In this document: positions 45,357-55,375 of the stretch, in pieces
Position numbering within the stretch: the first letter of the stretch is position 1
Layout of the letters: each line of letters opens with the position of its first letter
Source: Jackrogersella multiformis
Taxonomy: Eukaryota; Ascomycota; Sordariomycetes; Xylariales; Hypoxylaceae
Assembly (NCBI GenBank): GCA_902806575.1
Contig: CADCXD010000009.1
Location: forward strand, 186,001-250,000
Length of the DNA: 64,000 nt
Reading direction: 5' to 3'
Made by a program: the position numbers and the translations under genes
Notes under the pieces: generated by a model
The model's database searches: none
The model's input: only the letters and a program-made list of their open reading frames with translations
What the model was told of the DNA's origin: nothing

Positions 45357-46037
45357 ATGAAGGTAAAGAAGTGTGATTGCGTCCAATACTACGCCTTTTA
45401 CCCATGCGGGCACATGCTCTCCAAATGGGAGTACTGCACCAAGGCCAAGGCCAAAAACCTCCTCAGATGCGGCTCACCGACAGCCTGCGGCTCATACACA
45501 GCCATGGAAATCCCGCCAGACCTGGAGGATACCTGCGGCTCGGCCTGCCTCTCGCAGCCGTACCGGTGCGCGCACTGCGGAGCCCCGAAGCAGATCGGCT
45601 GGCGGTGCTCCCGGTGCCGGCATCTACGCGGGCCGGATACCCCCGTGTGGGATAGCTGCGCCTGCCCCAAGCACAAATGCGCCGAGCTCGGCCTCGGCAG
45701 GAGAGGCCAGGCGCTGTGCTCCCCGTGCCGAAGCGGCGCTTGCGTGCCGGGGCCCAGGGCCGCGTACAGGTCCAGGGTCCACAGGGGCAAACCGATGCCG
45801 GTGCTCTGCTGGAAGTGCCACCGCTGCGACCGCGGCCATAGCACCCCCGCGAACATTATGATGTGTGTCGAGGGCGGCGGCGTCGGCGGCTGAGGCCATA
45901 TTAGGTGTGGTCGCTGCAAGCCTTTGTTCCCATGTGTGTGCCATTGCGGATGCACTTATCGGTTCGTGGAGGGCGGCCCTAGGACCTGCGAGTGGTGCGT
46001 CAGGTCTTGCTCCAAGACGGAAATCGCCTGCAGGTGA
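45357..46037 (+). CDS. Cysteine-rich protein of unknown function
   Basis: From the ATG at 45357 the frame encodes many paired cysteines (CDCVQYYAFYPCGHM, CAHCGAP, CSRCRHL, CWKCHRCDRGH), suggesting several zinc sites. It meets a TGA at 45891-45893 (178 residues). Directly beyond, in the same frame, the Cys pattern continues (CGRCKPLFPCVCHCGC, then CEWCVRSC) to a TGA at 46035-46037. An intron at 45863-45904 (GTGTGT donor, CTGAG, TAG) of only 42 nt would remove the TGA and join MM to CGRC, giving 212 residues. The alternatives are a 178-residue protein, retention of the intron as a switch, or a nonsense mutation. I do not recognise the family. The GC content and codon use are higher than in surrounding DNA. 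Confidence 0.66.
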
Positions 46038-46696
46038 TCTATCACATATGATTTTTAGAAAAGCCCGTTTGTATCTACCTTAGGTACTTCAGGGGATGGC
46101 GACAGCGAGAGCAATATTACAGTACCGAGTAAATATATAATAACCTAGATAATTACGTGATAACATTTAACAAATAAATCCGCTTATTATATAAAATGGT
46201 GATCACCTCCAGAACTCATTTCGTAGCATTGTACCTGTATTAGGTGAGTGAAAAAGGGGTGTAAGAAGTAGGAGGCTTGGTTTTATAAGGTATGAAGCTA
46301 GCTAAGAGACAAAGAGAGTAGGTACCTGTAAATACCTACATGTGACTTCCCGCTGTAGGTGATTGCAATAGGTGTTTAAATGGTTGTCCCAGGGGTCCAC
46401 AGGGGCAGCATTACAATGGTGTAACCTCACAGGTCATAAAGACTCATACAGATCTGTAACTTCATAGAGACTGATAACTTCATAAAGACTCATAACTTCA
46501 TAAGACTCATAACTTCATAAGACTCATAACTTCAAACTTCAAACCAAATAACAAACAACACGAACCCTTTTAACTCCCACAATCCTATCCAGCTCATCTT
46601 TAAACCTTCTTCTTCCCTTTCCTCCCTGGAAAGGGTGAAGTAGACTCAAATGCGAAAGGATACTTAAAACCTTGGGTAACTGAAGGATTGCCCACG
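46038..46696. other. Intergenic, MYND gene promoter
   Basis: These 659 bp contain TAGGTACCTG-type motifs near 46320 and the 17-bp tandem repeat listed separately. The last 150 bp are C+T-rich, like a fungal promoter. Confidence 0.55.
46487..46534 (+). repeat. Tandem 17-bp GACTCATAACTTCATAA repeat
   Basis: Two perfect copies (46487-46503 and 46504-46520) and a partial third copy follow three more diverged units starting near 46435. The array lies 160-260 bp before the MYND start codon, so it may be a repeated regulatory element. Confidence 0.8.
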
Positions 46697-47371
46697 ATGT
46701 CTCAGTCGTGTAATACTTGCAAAAAGACTCCTCCCGCCGTCGACCTCAAACGGTGCGCAAAGTGCTCTACGGCATTATACTGCTCAAGAGACTGCCAAAA
46801 GTCCGACTGGAAGGTTCATCGGAAGGTCTGTGGAAAGCAGCAATATTCCGTCGACGATATCCCTACCGCCGACGCCATCCTCTCGCCTCCGCGTGGTTTA
46901 GAGCAATCCATTACTTGCCCCTTTTCCCGTCTCGATAACGGCACCTGGCTTCACGGCCGCCCAGAGACCGATGTGTATCGCCTCCTCATTGACGCTTACC
47001 GCTTACGAGTAACAGATGATTGCAGCGGGGATCCGGATGCTCTTCGCGGATTTCAGAACTTCCTAGGTCTCTTCGCATCTCGCAAGCTGTTGCCTCCCTG
47101 GTGGACTGACGAGAAGGAGAAGGCTTGCAAGACATTTGCTATGGACCCATCGCAATGGCAATACCTTCAACGTACTATTAAGAAGATTGACATTCTTCAG
47201 CACTATGGCGATCCATTGTTCCCCATGCAGCTTCGAATGCTTGCCGAGGCCGCCATCGGTCGAGGGGTAGACGGCGCTGACGGAACAAGTGCGAGGACAT
47301 TGATGATGGCAATGGAACAAGGCTATCTGCCTGGCATCTCCTCCGTCACCATTGATGTCGAGCTTGACTGA
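46697..47371 (+). CDS. MYND zinc-finger protein
   Basis: Starting at the ATG at 46697, the intronless product has 224 residues. An N-terminal MYND finger has all eight ligands: C5, C8, C20, C23, C29, C33, H41 and C45. MYND fingers bind short Pro-containing peptides in protein partners. The remainder (about residues 70-224) is a helical domain of a type often found in fungal MYND proteins (VYRLLIDAYRLR, ALRGFQNFLGLF, RKLLPPWW). No SET domain is present. The partner and pathway are not evident. Confidence 0.88.
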   Translation: MSQSCNTCKKTPPAVDLKRCAKCSTALYCSRDCQKSDWKVHRKVCGKQQYSVDDIPTADAILSPPRGLEQSITCPFSRLDNGTWLHGRPETDVYRLLIDAYRLRVTDDCSGDPDALRGFQNFLGLFASRKLLPPWWTDEKEKACKTFAMDPSQWQYLQRTIKKIDILQHYGDPLFPMQLRMLAEAAIGRGVDGADGTSARTLMMAMEQGYLPGISSVTIDVELD

Positions 47372-47559
47372 GGTTATTGGCTACCTAGAAGTCACCAATT
47401 TAAGCAGAATGAGATAGATAGTAAGACTAGGTACCGCCTCTATTCCGGCTTCGTGAACGTGATGTAGATTTCAAGCGAATGAAGGCATTGCCATCATTTT
47501 CCTCTATAAAAGACTCTCGGTTAGCACTTAAAAGACTATTCAACGGCAAGGGTACTACA

Positions 47560-47840
47560 TACTTCTGTTTCTATTGGCGGTTCGATAGAGTATCCTAATC
47601 TTCATAAAACCTATCACGCCGGACAGGCCTCCAACCACAAGGATAAATACAAGCTTCGCCTTGATATATTGTCTTGTATGAAGCTCTTGGACCACAGCGA
47701 CAGTAAGTATAATCGTAGCAAGATCCAGGGACGAGTTGATGACTTCCTCGGAGACTAGAAATGTATTTCCATCGAGACAGTAGCCAGGCTGTGTAGGTAC
47801 CTGATACATCCCACCACCACTTCGAGACGGGAGCAAACAA
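47560..47840 (-). pseudogene. Pth11-like receptor fragment
   Basis: On the minus strand a block of about 65 residues (PGYCLDGNTFLVSEEVINSS, then LDLATIILTVAVV and LVFILVVGGLSGVIGF) matches the fifth to seventh helix region of fungal rhodopsin-like (SAT4/Pth11) proteins. The preceding motif, PVSKWWWDV, lies in a different frame. The switch is at a GGTACCT motif near 47797-47803. Nothing else of the gene is recognisable on either side. It is a relic; an intact relative lies at 50294-51331, though I cannot say the two are close paralogues. Confidence 0.58.
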
Positions 47841-50293
47841 GAACCTTAGAATAGAACAAGGAAGAATAAATTATTAAGGAGATACTCGGGACAGAAAGGA
47901 TCATTACCTAGGTACTTACCTAGTCATTCATAACAATATCATTATCAAACTGGCTAATTCGATATCCCTTTACTCGGTAAGTTGAGCGCGATTTCTCTCC
48001 TCGGATGATCGAATATGAGACACTTGGACGCGAAAAACCTTGAAACTCCGTGAGTTCGTAAAGGGGGACGCACCGCCATATGCGATTCTATCTCAGGCGG
48101 GAAAGCTGACGAAGTGACATTCGTTGGTGTAGAATCGCGCGAGTTGGCAACTCCACATTCCTCTCAGGCATTTTTTTATGATGGTACATTTTCGGACTGA
48201 CCTCTGACATGCAAATTTACCTAGCAATTTATACTGTCTTCAGCTGTTATAGTCGGTTTGTAGCCAATGGCTTTTACTTGGACCCATGTTGGCACAGAAG
48301 GTCGTGATGATTATCGTGGATCGTGGCATTTGCTAGGCTCCGTGAGGTGATCATGGGTTTTTTGGTGTTGCTGAGCCAGGAGACTCCTTGCCAAGATGCA
48401 ACGGCGCACCATCCCGAACCGATATTATATTATTATATTGCTTCTTGAACTGCGGGCGTTCTCAGCCGTGTCCCATATGCTGCCACGTTTTTAATTAACA
48501 CTGCCGTTGACCGACAACTAGCCACGCCTTTAAATAGCGCCAAGACCTGGTGAACATATCCTCCCAGTCGACGACGTGGCTCATGATGTCGAGGTGGAAA
48601 TAAGTGACTAACCTACAGGGTTCGGTGATACTTTTTCCACTTTTCCCAATTAATAAGTCAAGTCAATTCTCGAATATCTCCAAGTACGTAAGTAGAAATT
48701 TCCCGTACACGGGGTTGGCCTGGTGCAAACAAGAGGCTCCGATATGGTGATGCATGACGTGGTTGATAGGTAGGTAATTAACGAAGTTACAACCCCATGT
48801 TTGCTTTTATTGAAGTACACAAGGCTGCATCGTTGGTAAATTGTATTGCAGATCGCAAGGTTCCTCGGGAAACGTGAATGGACGAGACGTTCCAGAAACC
48901 TCGCTGCCTCGTCGGATCGAGAAGTCCGCCCGACGGAGGAGAATCCTATGAGGCAGATTTAGCAGTCGGGTCTGGTTCACTTGCACATGCAATAGTGAAG
49001 GTTAATTTGAAGGCTGGCGTAGCCGTGGCGTCGAGCGATCTTAGTCTATGCCCGACCCCTTCGGTGAGCAAAGCCTGAGGAGAAATGTTCGAGCAAGACT
49101 AACACTTCTCTAGGTATCTTAGAAGTTAGGAGCAAGGCTACCTAGACACTAGTCTCGTTCACGATATGCTGTAAATTAGGTAGTAAATCCCAAGGACTAG
49201 GTACCTAGTATTTCTATGAGTAAACAGATATCTCGATCGAGGAATAGCTGACGCGCATATTAATGCATTGAATCTACTATTTAAGCATCATATTGGCGGG
49301 AAATCTCCTCCTCACATGAGTTACTACTATGTAAATGCTGGTCACTGGCGATCCCCCGACTTTCTTAATATAATAAGCTAAGCATCTTCGGCTACAACGC
49401 CCGAAACACGGGGCATGTCTTAGAGCCGGCGAATGAATGGTTGCGCGGCTTCAGGAGAGGGGGTATACCTCCTAGTCAGCGTCGTATTCATGTACAAACA
49501 TAGTCCACTACCTTTTTTTCAGCCCGACTGTCTCTCCCAAGCCTAGCTAAGCTCTTTATCTGATTGACAGATTGCTTGATAACGGCGTGTCTCTTTTTAT
49601 TTACCTATACATCTTGCTTTTGGCGGAGGCTATTGCTGACGTGACCTGATGCTATCAAAATCTACCCGCAGACCGCTCCCTATAAGTAGTAGTAATACTG
49701 CCTATGTCTCAATCAACACTTCCGAAGGAATATCATACGGAACTTGGTAAGGCATGAGTGTTGGCGCAAATTGACTTGCCTACTACTACGTAGTGTGTAC
49801 TGGCGCTGTTAGATACATCCAAGTTGGGGATAGTATATTCGGCCCATACTGTCGGTGCCCTTGGGGTCGAGAGGAACTTTGCAATTCTTTCGCCATCTTC
49901 CCTGTAGGATGTGGAGACATAAATCGATCCTTCAAGCCGTCGAATGCCTTCCTAGGTACCTTCGGCTGCTAAGGTGCCTAAGTAGGTAGACCAATATTTA
50001 GACTAAGCCCGTCTGACTGTGTTTGTCTCGATTTAGTCGTGATCCTGCCAATCAACGCTCATACCGACATAATAATAACCTGTGTGATTTCATGCGGAGA
50101 GATCTAGGGCTATGAAGTTGTCTATCCTATTTCATTCTCTCGTCTCATCTCATCTCATCCCATCTGTCACCCTCTAGACTACCAACCTGGTAGCTAACAC
50201 TTTGGACCTTATTATTCTATGTTCTTACTGCCCACGCAAAGGATGCCTAAACATCGGATTACTTGAGAAAACTGCTTCTCGGGAGATGTCAAC
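47841..50293. other. 2.4-kb gene-free stretch
   Basis: I see no supported gene. An open frame at 48878-49078 lacks any family resemblance. Motifs include an exact TACCTAGGTA at 47905-47914 and a CCTAGG at 49951. TCTCATCTCATC microsatellite-like sequence near 50140-50165 belongs to the promoter of the receptor gene. Confidence 0.5.
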
Positions 50294-51331
50294 ATGACCT
50301 ACAACTCGGCTGAGGCGGAACACGTAGGTTACGCGTGCGCGGCGTTGTCGGTTTTCATATTGGCTAGCCGAATAGTCATCTCTCGGTGGCGCCGCGAACC
50401 TTTCGATCTGAGCTTCTTTCTCGTCTTGCTGTCGATGCTAGTCATCCTCGGTAGGATTGTCGCCAACAACTTTTACCTGCAATTCGGAACCGCGAACGAT
50501 GTCCTGCACAACGGCATCATTCCCACAGACGACGACGCATACCGGTTGAAAATCGGAAGTATCTTGGTTCTCCTGGCTAGGGTGCTGCTCGCAGCCGCTC
50601 TGTGGCTTCAGATCTGCCTTCTGCTCTTGTTCTACTCACGGATTACATCTGGCATAATTTGGGCAGACCGGCTCTCTAAGATAACTTGGATGGCGGTCGG
50701 CGTCACATTCATCGCTGTCGTGCTGGCGACGTTCCTCGAATGCCGTCCGATCAGCCTATACTGGCAGGTTGAGCCCAATCCGGGACAATGTGTGCGAGCT
50801 TACGTCCAGTTGCTTATTCTGGGCATCTCCAACATCATCATTGATCTGCTGGTCCTCCTCATCGCCTACCCTCTGATCTGCCTGAGGAAACGAAGTTTAT
50901 CGGAATATATTTCCCTCTACACGCTATTCGCCTTGGGCACCTTCTGCATCGTCGTTACCATCATCCGGGTGGTCCTGATCTTCAACGAGAACTCCTCCCA
51001 GACCACGCGCAGTCTTTGGGCATCCGTGCAAATGTTCGTCTCGTGTTTCGTGGCGAATGCGCCGATGATCTACGGCTCCCTGCGGGTTGCGCGACGGAAG
51101 AAAACTAGCCACCGAGGCCCAGGGTATGCGAGCGGCGAGCCGCTGAGTCGGCCCACGCGCTTCGAAAGGGAATCCTGGATAAAGATGGAAGAGGAACTCG
51201 CCCTTAAGTCGAACGCCCCGGATGCGCGAAATAGTATCACCCCCCTTCCTCCCGCGCTGGTTACTCATCACGACGGCATTGATCCTACACCGCGCTCTCG
51301 TTCGCCATCGCTTTTCTTATACGCGACATGA
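50294..51331 (+). CDS. Pth11-like seven-helix membrane protein
   Basis: A 345-residue intronless member of the fungal rhodopsin-like SAT4/Pth11 family, plasma-membrane receptors linked in some species to surface and host sensing. Seven hydrophobic helices can be read, with family signatures FDLSFFLVLLSMLVILGRIV, FYSRITSGIIWADRLSKITW, FLECRPISLYW, GQCVRAYVQL, NIIIDLLVLLIAYPLICL and FALGTFCIVVTIIRVV. The C-terminal tail (about residues 275-345) is hydrophilic and Ser/Pro/Arg-rich. No N-terminal CFEM domain is present. Ligand and G-protein coupling are unknown. Confidence 0.9.
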   Translation: MTYNSAEAEHVGYACAALSVFILASRIVISRWRREPFDLSFFLVLLSMLVILGRIVANNFYLQFGTANDVLHNGIIPTDDDAYRLKIGSILVLLARVLLAAALWLQICLLLLFYSRITSGIIWADRLSKITWMAVGVTFIAVVLATFLECRPISLYWQVEPNPGQCVRAYVQLLILGISNIIIDLLVLLIAYPLICLRKRSLSEYISLYTLFALGTFCIVVTIIRVVLIFNENSSQTTRSLWASVQMFVSCFVANAPMIYGSLRVARRKKTSHRGPGYASGEPLSRPTRFERESWIKMEEELALKSNAPDARNSITPLPPALVTHHDGIDPTPRSRSPSLFLYAT

Positions 51332-52309
51332 GCGGCAGTCCTAAATACTTGACGTATTTTACGAAACATTCGCTCATATGTGGTATTCAACAGCTGCTTG
51401 ACGCCAGTACTATGATGGATAAGGGTTGCATCTCCGACGATAGTCTCAGAAAGACGCGACTTCATCTACCTTATCCCGAGACTCGCGCAAGGCGACGCTG
51501 ATGCGTTATTCAATTACGCCAGACAGCCTATTCGCATCTTGTCCTTGCTGATGGCTACCAACTCCACTCGGAATTCGGGCTAAACCTATCGTGAGAAGTT
51601 GTACCAGGGATGAGCCACAAATGGCTCTCGTCAAGCTACGGTTCAAACTAAGCACTCAGCCACGGTTACAGTGGTATACACATAGTAAGGGGCCAACCAA
51701 TCTATCCGGTGAGTGATCCTGGCACTACTCTACATAATTACGTCGAAGCTAACTGGCGCATGCTAGTCAATATTAATCGACATATAGTCGACCAGTATAT
51801 CTAGTGGCCGTCTAACGAGCAACACTTCACATATGGCTACTGGTCATGAAACTGGTAATTTACGCTTAAATTACCGCGACGCGATAAACATCAGCGATGG
51901 GACGAGGCAGATGGCCTCATGGTCTGATTCTCCTTTCCATGTCAACGATTATATGATGTTATGAGATACCCTAGGCTTCTGGAAGTCGGTAATGGAAAAG
52001 GGGAAAGGGGAAAGATAACACTACAAATTAGTTAAGCGAAGCTGACTTGCAAAATTAATCAAAAAATGGACGGTGTCGTATAAATGCTTTGCTTCCGAAC
52101 TCGTATTTTTCGTCTTGACTCACGAATCGACTAAAGAGCGTACGGAATAGCGCAGTTTTTTCTCGACTTATTTTCCTAGCTCTACTGAAGATAGCCTCTT
52201 GGCGCATAGCGGCTGTTCTTAGAAACAACATTGCTGCTCGCTGGTTAAAACTGCTAACCCTACTAACGCTTGGACTTTCGCCCTTGATCATATTCCCTTG
52301 CGGCCCAAC
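51332..52309. other. Intergenic, nothing recognised
   Basis: The 978 bp between the receptor and the 3' end of the monooxygenase show no gene, repeat or RNA. Confidence 0.55.
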
Positions 52310-53708
52310 TCAGTTAGGCAGTTTGTTACCGGGCCCTTCGAATTCTCCGATCGCCTCCTTGACCATCTCACTAATGTCATAGTCCCAGATGCTGTGAAAG
52401 CGCTTGGTGATCTCCGGTAGGAACTTCCCGAAATCGCTACCGACGTTTTCGTCCTGCCAGTGGAACAATGCGCAGGCCTCTCGAGTAGCGCCAACGAGCC
52501 ATTGGGTTCGATCGTATCTTGCATTGTTGTATGCGGCTAGTGCAGAGTGGCCAAGCTCGACCTTAGTAGCCTTCGGGCTCTGCACGTCGAGCTTTTTATT
52601 GACAGCATCGAGCAGTGTCGCCAGCACTAGGGCATCTTCTATGCCAAAGCCTGCACCTGAACCGAGGTGAGGACCGGCTGCGTGAGCCGCATCGCCGGCG
52701 ATCGCCACGCTACCGCGATAGTAGTAGGGAGCAGGGTTCTCGAACATGTCGAAGATGGCCCACTTCTGCAGGTCCTCCGGTAACATATCTGCCATGGCCC
52801 TCACGCGAGGATGCCAGCCTTCGTAAGCTCGAATAGCTTCTGCTTTGCTTCCAGTAGTCGTAGTCTTGCCGTCCTCGGTGTGCCAGGGATTGGGGTCGGA
52901 GATGACGAGCAGTACGTTCATGAACTGGGCCTTGGCAACCGGGTAGGTGATATAATGGGCATTAGGCCCGTTGTACATGTATCTATTCAGCGAGCCGTCG
53001 CCTCCTGTCGTCCTCTCCTCGCCCAGCGCCGCTCGAGCCTTTTCCATTGGAACCAGAGCTCTAAAACAGTACTTATTCGTGTAGGTGGCGTAAGAGGCTG
53101 GGTTGGCCTCTCCTAAGAGGAGTTGACGGACTCGCGAATGAATTCCATCACAGCCGATTACTTACACCAGTGTTAGTTTCTGCCAACCTGCTATCAAGAA
53201 TTCCGCGTGATGCTTGGGGGGGAGGGACATTACCGATATCAGCTTCTTCAACAGTTCCGTCCTTGAACTGTAGCGATACCCTACCGTCATCTTTATAACC
53301 GAGCGACATGGCCTCCTTATTGAACTTCACCTTATCCTTGGAGATCAGTTTGGACCACGCCTCTACGAAGTCGGAACGTCTTCCCCCCTGGAAGGCATCG
53401 ACACCAATCCTGAGCCTTGCAGCAACTTCATTGCTCCTGTAACCGTCAACCCAAGAGAAATATTCTTCTGCGTAACTCGGAGGCGCCACTTGCTTGTAAA
53501 CGCGATAGACCTCGGGATCAATAACTTTCAGGGCAAGCTCAGCGTTAGGGCTGAAGCCTATACCAGCGCCAATCTCCGTGAACGCCGGTGCTCGTTCGTA
53601 CAGAGTGAAATCGACATCGCGCTTCTGGAGACCCAACGCTAATATGACTCCCGTGATACCTCCACCGATTATGGCGACGTGTATGTTACTATTCTCTCCT
53701 TGCGACAT
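52310..53708 (-). CDS. FAD-dependent aromatic monooxygenase (salicylate hydroxylase-like)
   Basis: A class A flavoprotein monooxygenase that would use NAD(P)H and O2 to hydroxylate an aromatic or related ring. Two exons, 53708-53234 and 53160-52310, with a 73-bp intron (GTAATG donor, CTAAC branch, AAG acceptor), give 441 residues. The Rossmann motif GGGITG is at residues 15-20, and the acidic end of strand beta-2 is YERAPAF. Removing the intron restores the DG motif VIGCDGIHSRVR (about 159-170). The GD motif is IAGDAAHAAGPHLGSGAG (about 310). The C-terminus ends without extra domains. It diverges from the reductase gene across 402 bp. The substrate is not determined. Confidence 0.91.
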
Positions 53709-54110
53709 TGCCTAGTTTATTTACTCTCAAGGTTACTCCCCAAGAGGCTTTGTCAATCGTGTCCTGCATAAAAGTAAATAAAACTTTTGTAGGCTTCCAA
53801 GGTTTGGTCGCACGACATGACTATGGCTGAGTAACGATAATGCATCCAAGAGAATGTGGCTTGACAACGATAGTGATTACCCATCGAGCCTCAAGAGGAA
53901 TCCATTCGTCAGCTATAGCCTTCTTTCGGCCTCAGTTGGGGTAGATGCATCGGAGCACCGGAGACGCTGCGGAACCCCGAAAGATGCGCCAGCCAGTGAC
54001 TGACATCTCGTCCTAGACATTCTAGAATCCTTCTTCGTTAATGTCTACCTTATGATATGTAGAAATCACTTTCACAACATCTCAACCGTGCAATTATAAG
54101 CACAAGAGAA
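53709..54110. promoter_or_regulatory. Bidirectional promoter, monooxygenase / reductase
   Basis: The 402 bp between divergent start codons must hold both promoters, which suggests joint control. CCTCAAG/CCTCAGTTGG-like stretches and a CGGAG element near 53952-53962 are visible, but no clear dyad for a zinc-cluster regulator. Confidence 0.55.
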
Positions 54111-55375
54111 ATGGGGAGCCACGCTGAGTTACCGAAAGGCAAAGTCCTCGTCACAGGTCAGTTACTCAACCCATCTGATTTGCACAAGAATCTTCTGATA
54201 AGTGAGTTGGGTGCAGGAGGAAGCGGATTTATTGCATCTCATATAATTGATGCACTCCTGGAAGACGGGTATTATCTCCGCTTTACTGAAGTGACAATTG
54301 TACACTTACACATTGCATAGATTCGAAGTTGTGACAACGGCGAGATCAGATGAGAAAGGTCGTAGAATAGTAGGTTCCGCCATACCTGCTCGACAAGGAA
54401 ACCTATCCTATGTCGTCGTAGGTGATGTGGCAGAAGATGGGGCTTTCGATCCTGTAAGCCCCTTAATCCGTATTTCACCTTTCAAGAGAAGGGTCTTTTA
54501 ATAATTTGCTTCAGTTATTTAAGAGGGAGTCGGCCTTTGACTATGTAATTCATACTGCATCCCCATATCAACTTACCATCCAAGATCCAATTAAAGATCT
54601 GTTAGACCCTGCGATCAAGGGGACGATAGGCATACTCAAGTCTATCAAGGCACATGCTCCTAATGTCAAGCGCGTAGTGATCACCTCGTCCTCGGCAGCA
54701 ATTATCAACCCTCTTAACCACGCAAAGGTCTACGACGAGACGCACTGGGCGCCTTGGACTTTAGAGGACATTCACATTCCGAAGAGGGCCTATGAAACTA
54801 GCAAGGTAGAATCACGTACACACGAAGGCTATGGAAGTTGTCCATTAACATAGATATAGGCGCTCTCCGAGAAAGCCGCTTGGAGTTTTATGGAGACCGA
54901 GAGGCCGAATTTTGACCTTGCTACTATAAACTGCACTTTCACCTTCGGTCCGGTGCAGCGCAACCTTCCGAATCTGGACGCGGCTATGAACACTTCCAAC
55001 CACCGCATCCGGGACATGATACAGGGCAAGATGCTTCAAGGTCTACCGCCAACCGTCCCGGTGTTCACCTTCGTCGACGTGCGGGACGTAGCGACGGCGC
55101 ATCTTAGAGCCGTGAATGTGCCCGAGGCCGGTGGGAACCGCTTCTACGTCGTCGGCGGATACTTCTCGAACAAGCGGATCGCGGACGTGATCCGGAAGTC
55201 CTATCCCAAACTAGCATCTCGGCTGCCACTCGACGCAGCCGATGATTTCCCCGCCGACGTCTTCGATTTCGACAACACTAAGTCCAAGAAAATCCTAGGG
55301 CTGGATTATACCGGCTTGGATAAATCCGTCACGGACACTGTCCAGTCGATATTAGACTGGAGACCTGAAGTGTGA
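54111..55375 (+). CDS. NAD(P)-dependent ketoreductase (DFR/Gre2-like)
   Basis: An extended SDR of the dihydroflavonol-reductase / methylglyoxal-reductase (Gre2) type, reducing a carbonyl with NADPH in the cytosol. Five exons: 54111-54156, 54217-54268, 54321-54453, 54515-54805, 54860-55375. The introns are 52-61 bp with GT...AG ends, and phases agree; the product has 345 residues. Splicing produces the cofactor motif VTGGSGFIASH (GxxGxxA, about residues 14-24) and GFEVVTTARS. The family blocks DYVIHTASPY, RVVITSSSAAI and the catalytic YETSK (Tyr170, Lys174) follow. The C-terminal substrate half contains FVDVRDVATAHLRA. Both cofactor and catalytic sites look intact. Confidence 0.93.

Noticed and set aside
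48878..49078. 66-residue frame in the gap before the Pth11-like gene
   Set aside because: No domain, promoter or codon signal to support it.
52310..55375. Secondary-metabolite biosynthetic cluster
   Set aside because: There is no polyketide synthase, peptide synthetase or terpene synthase in the window; only two tailoring-type enzymes.
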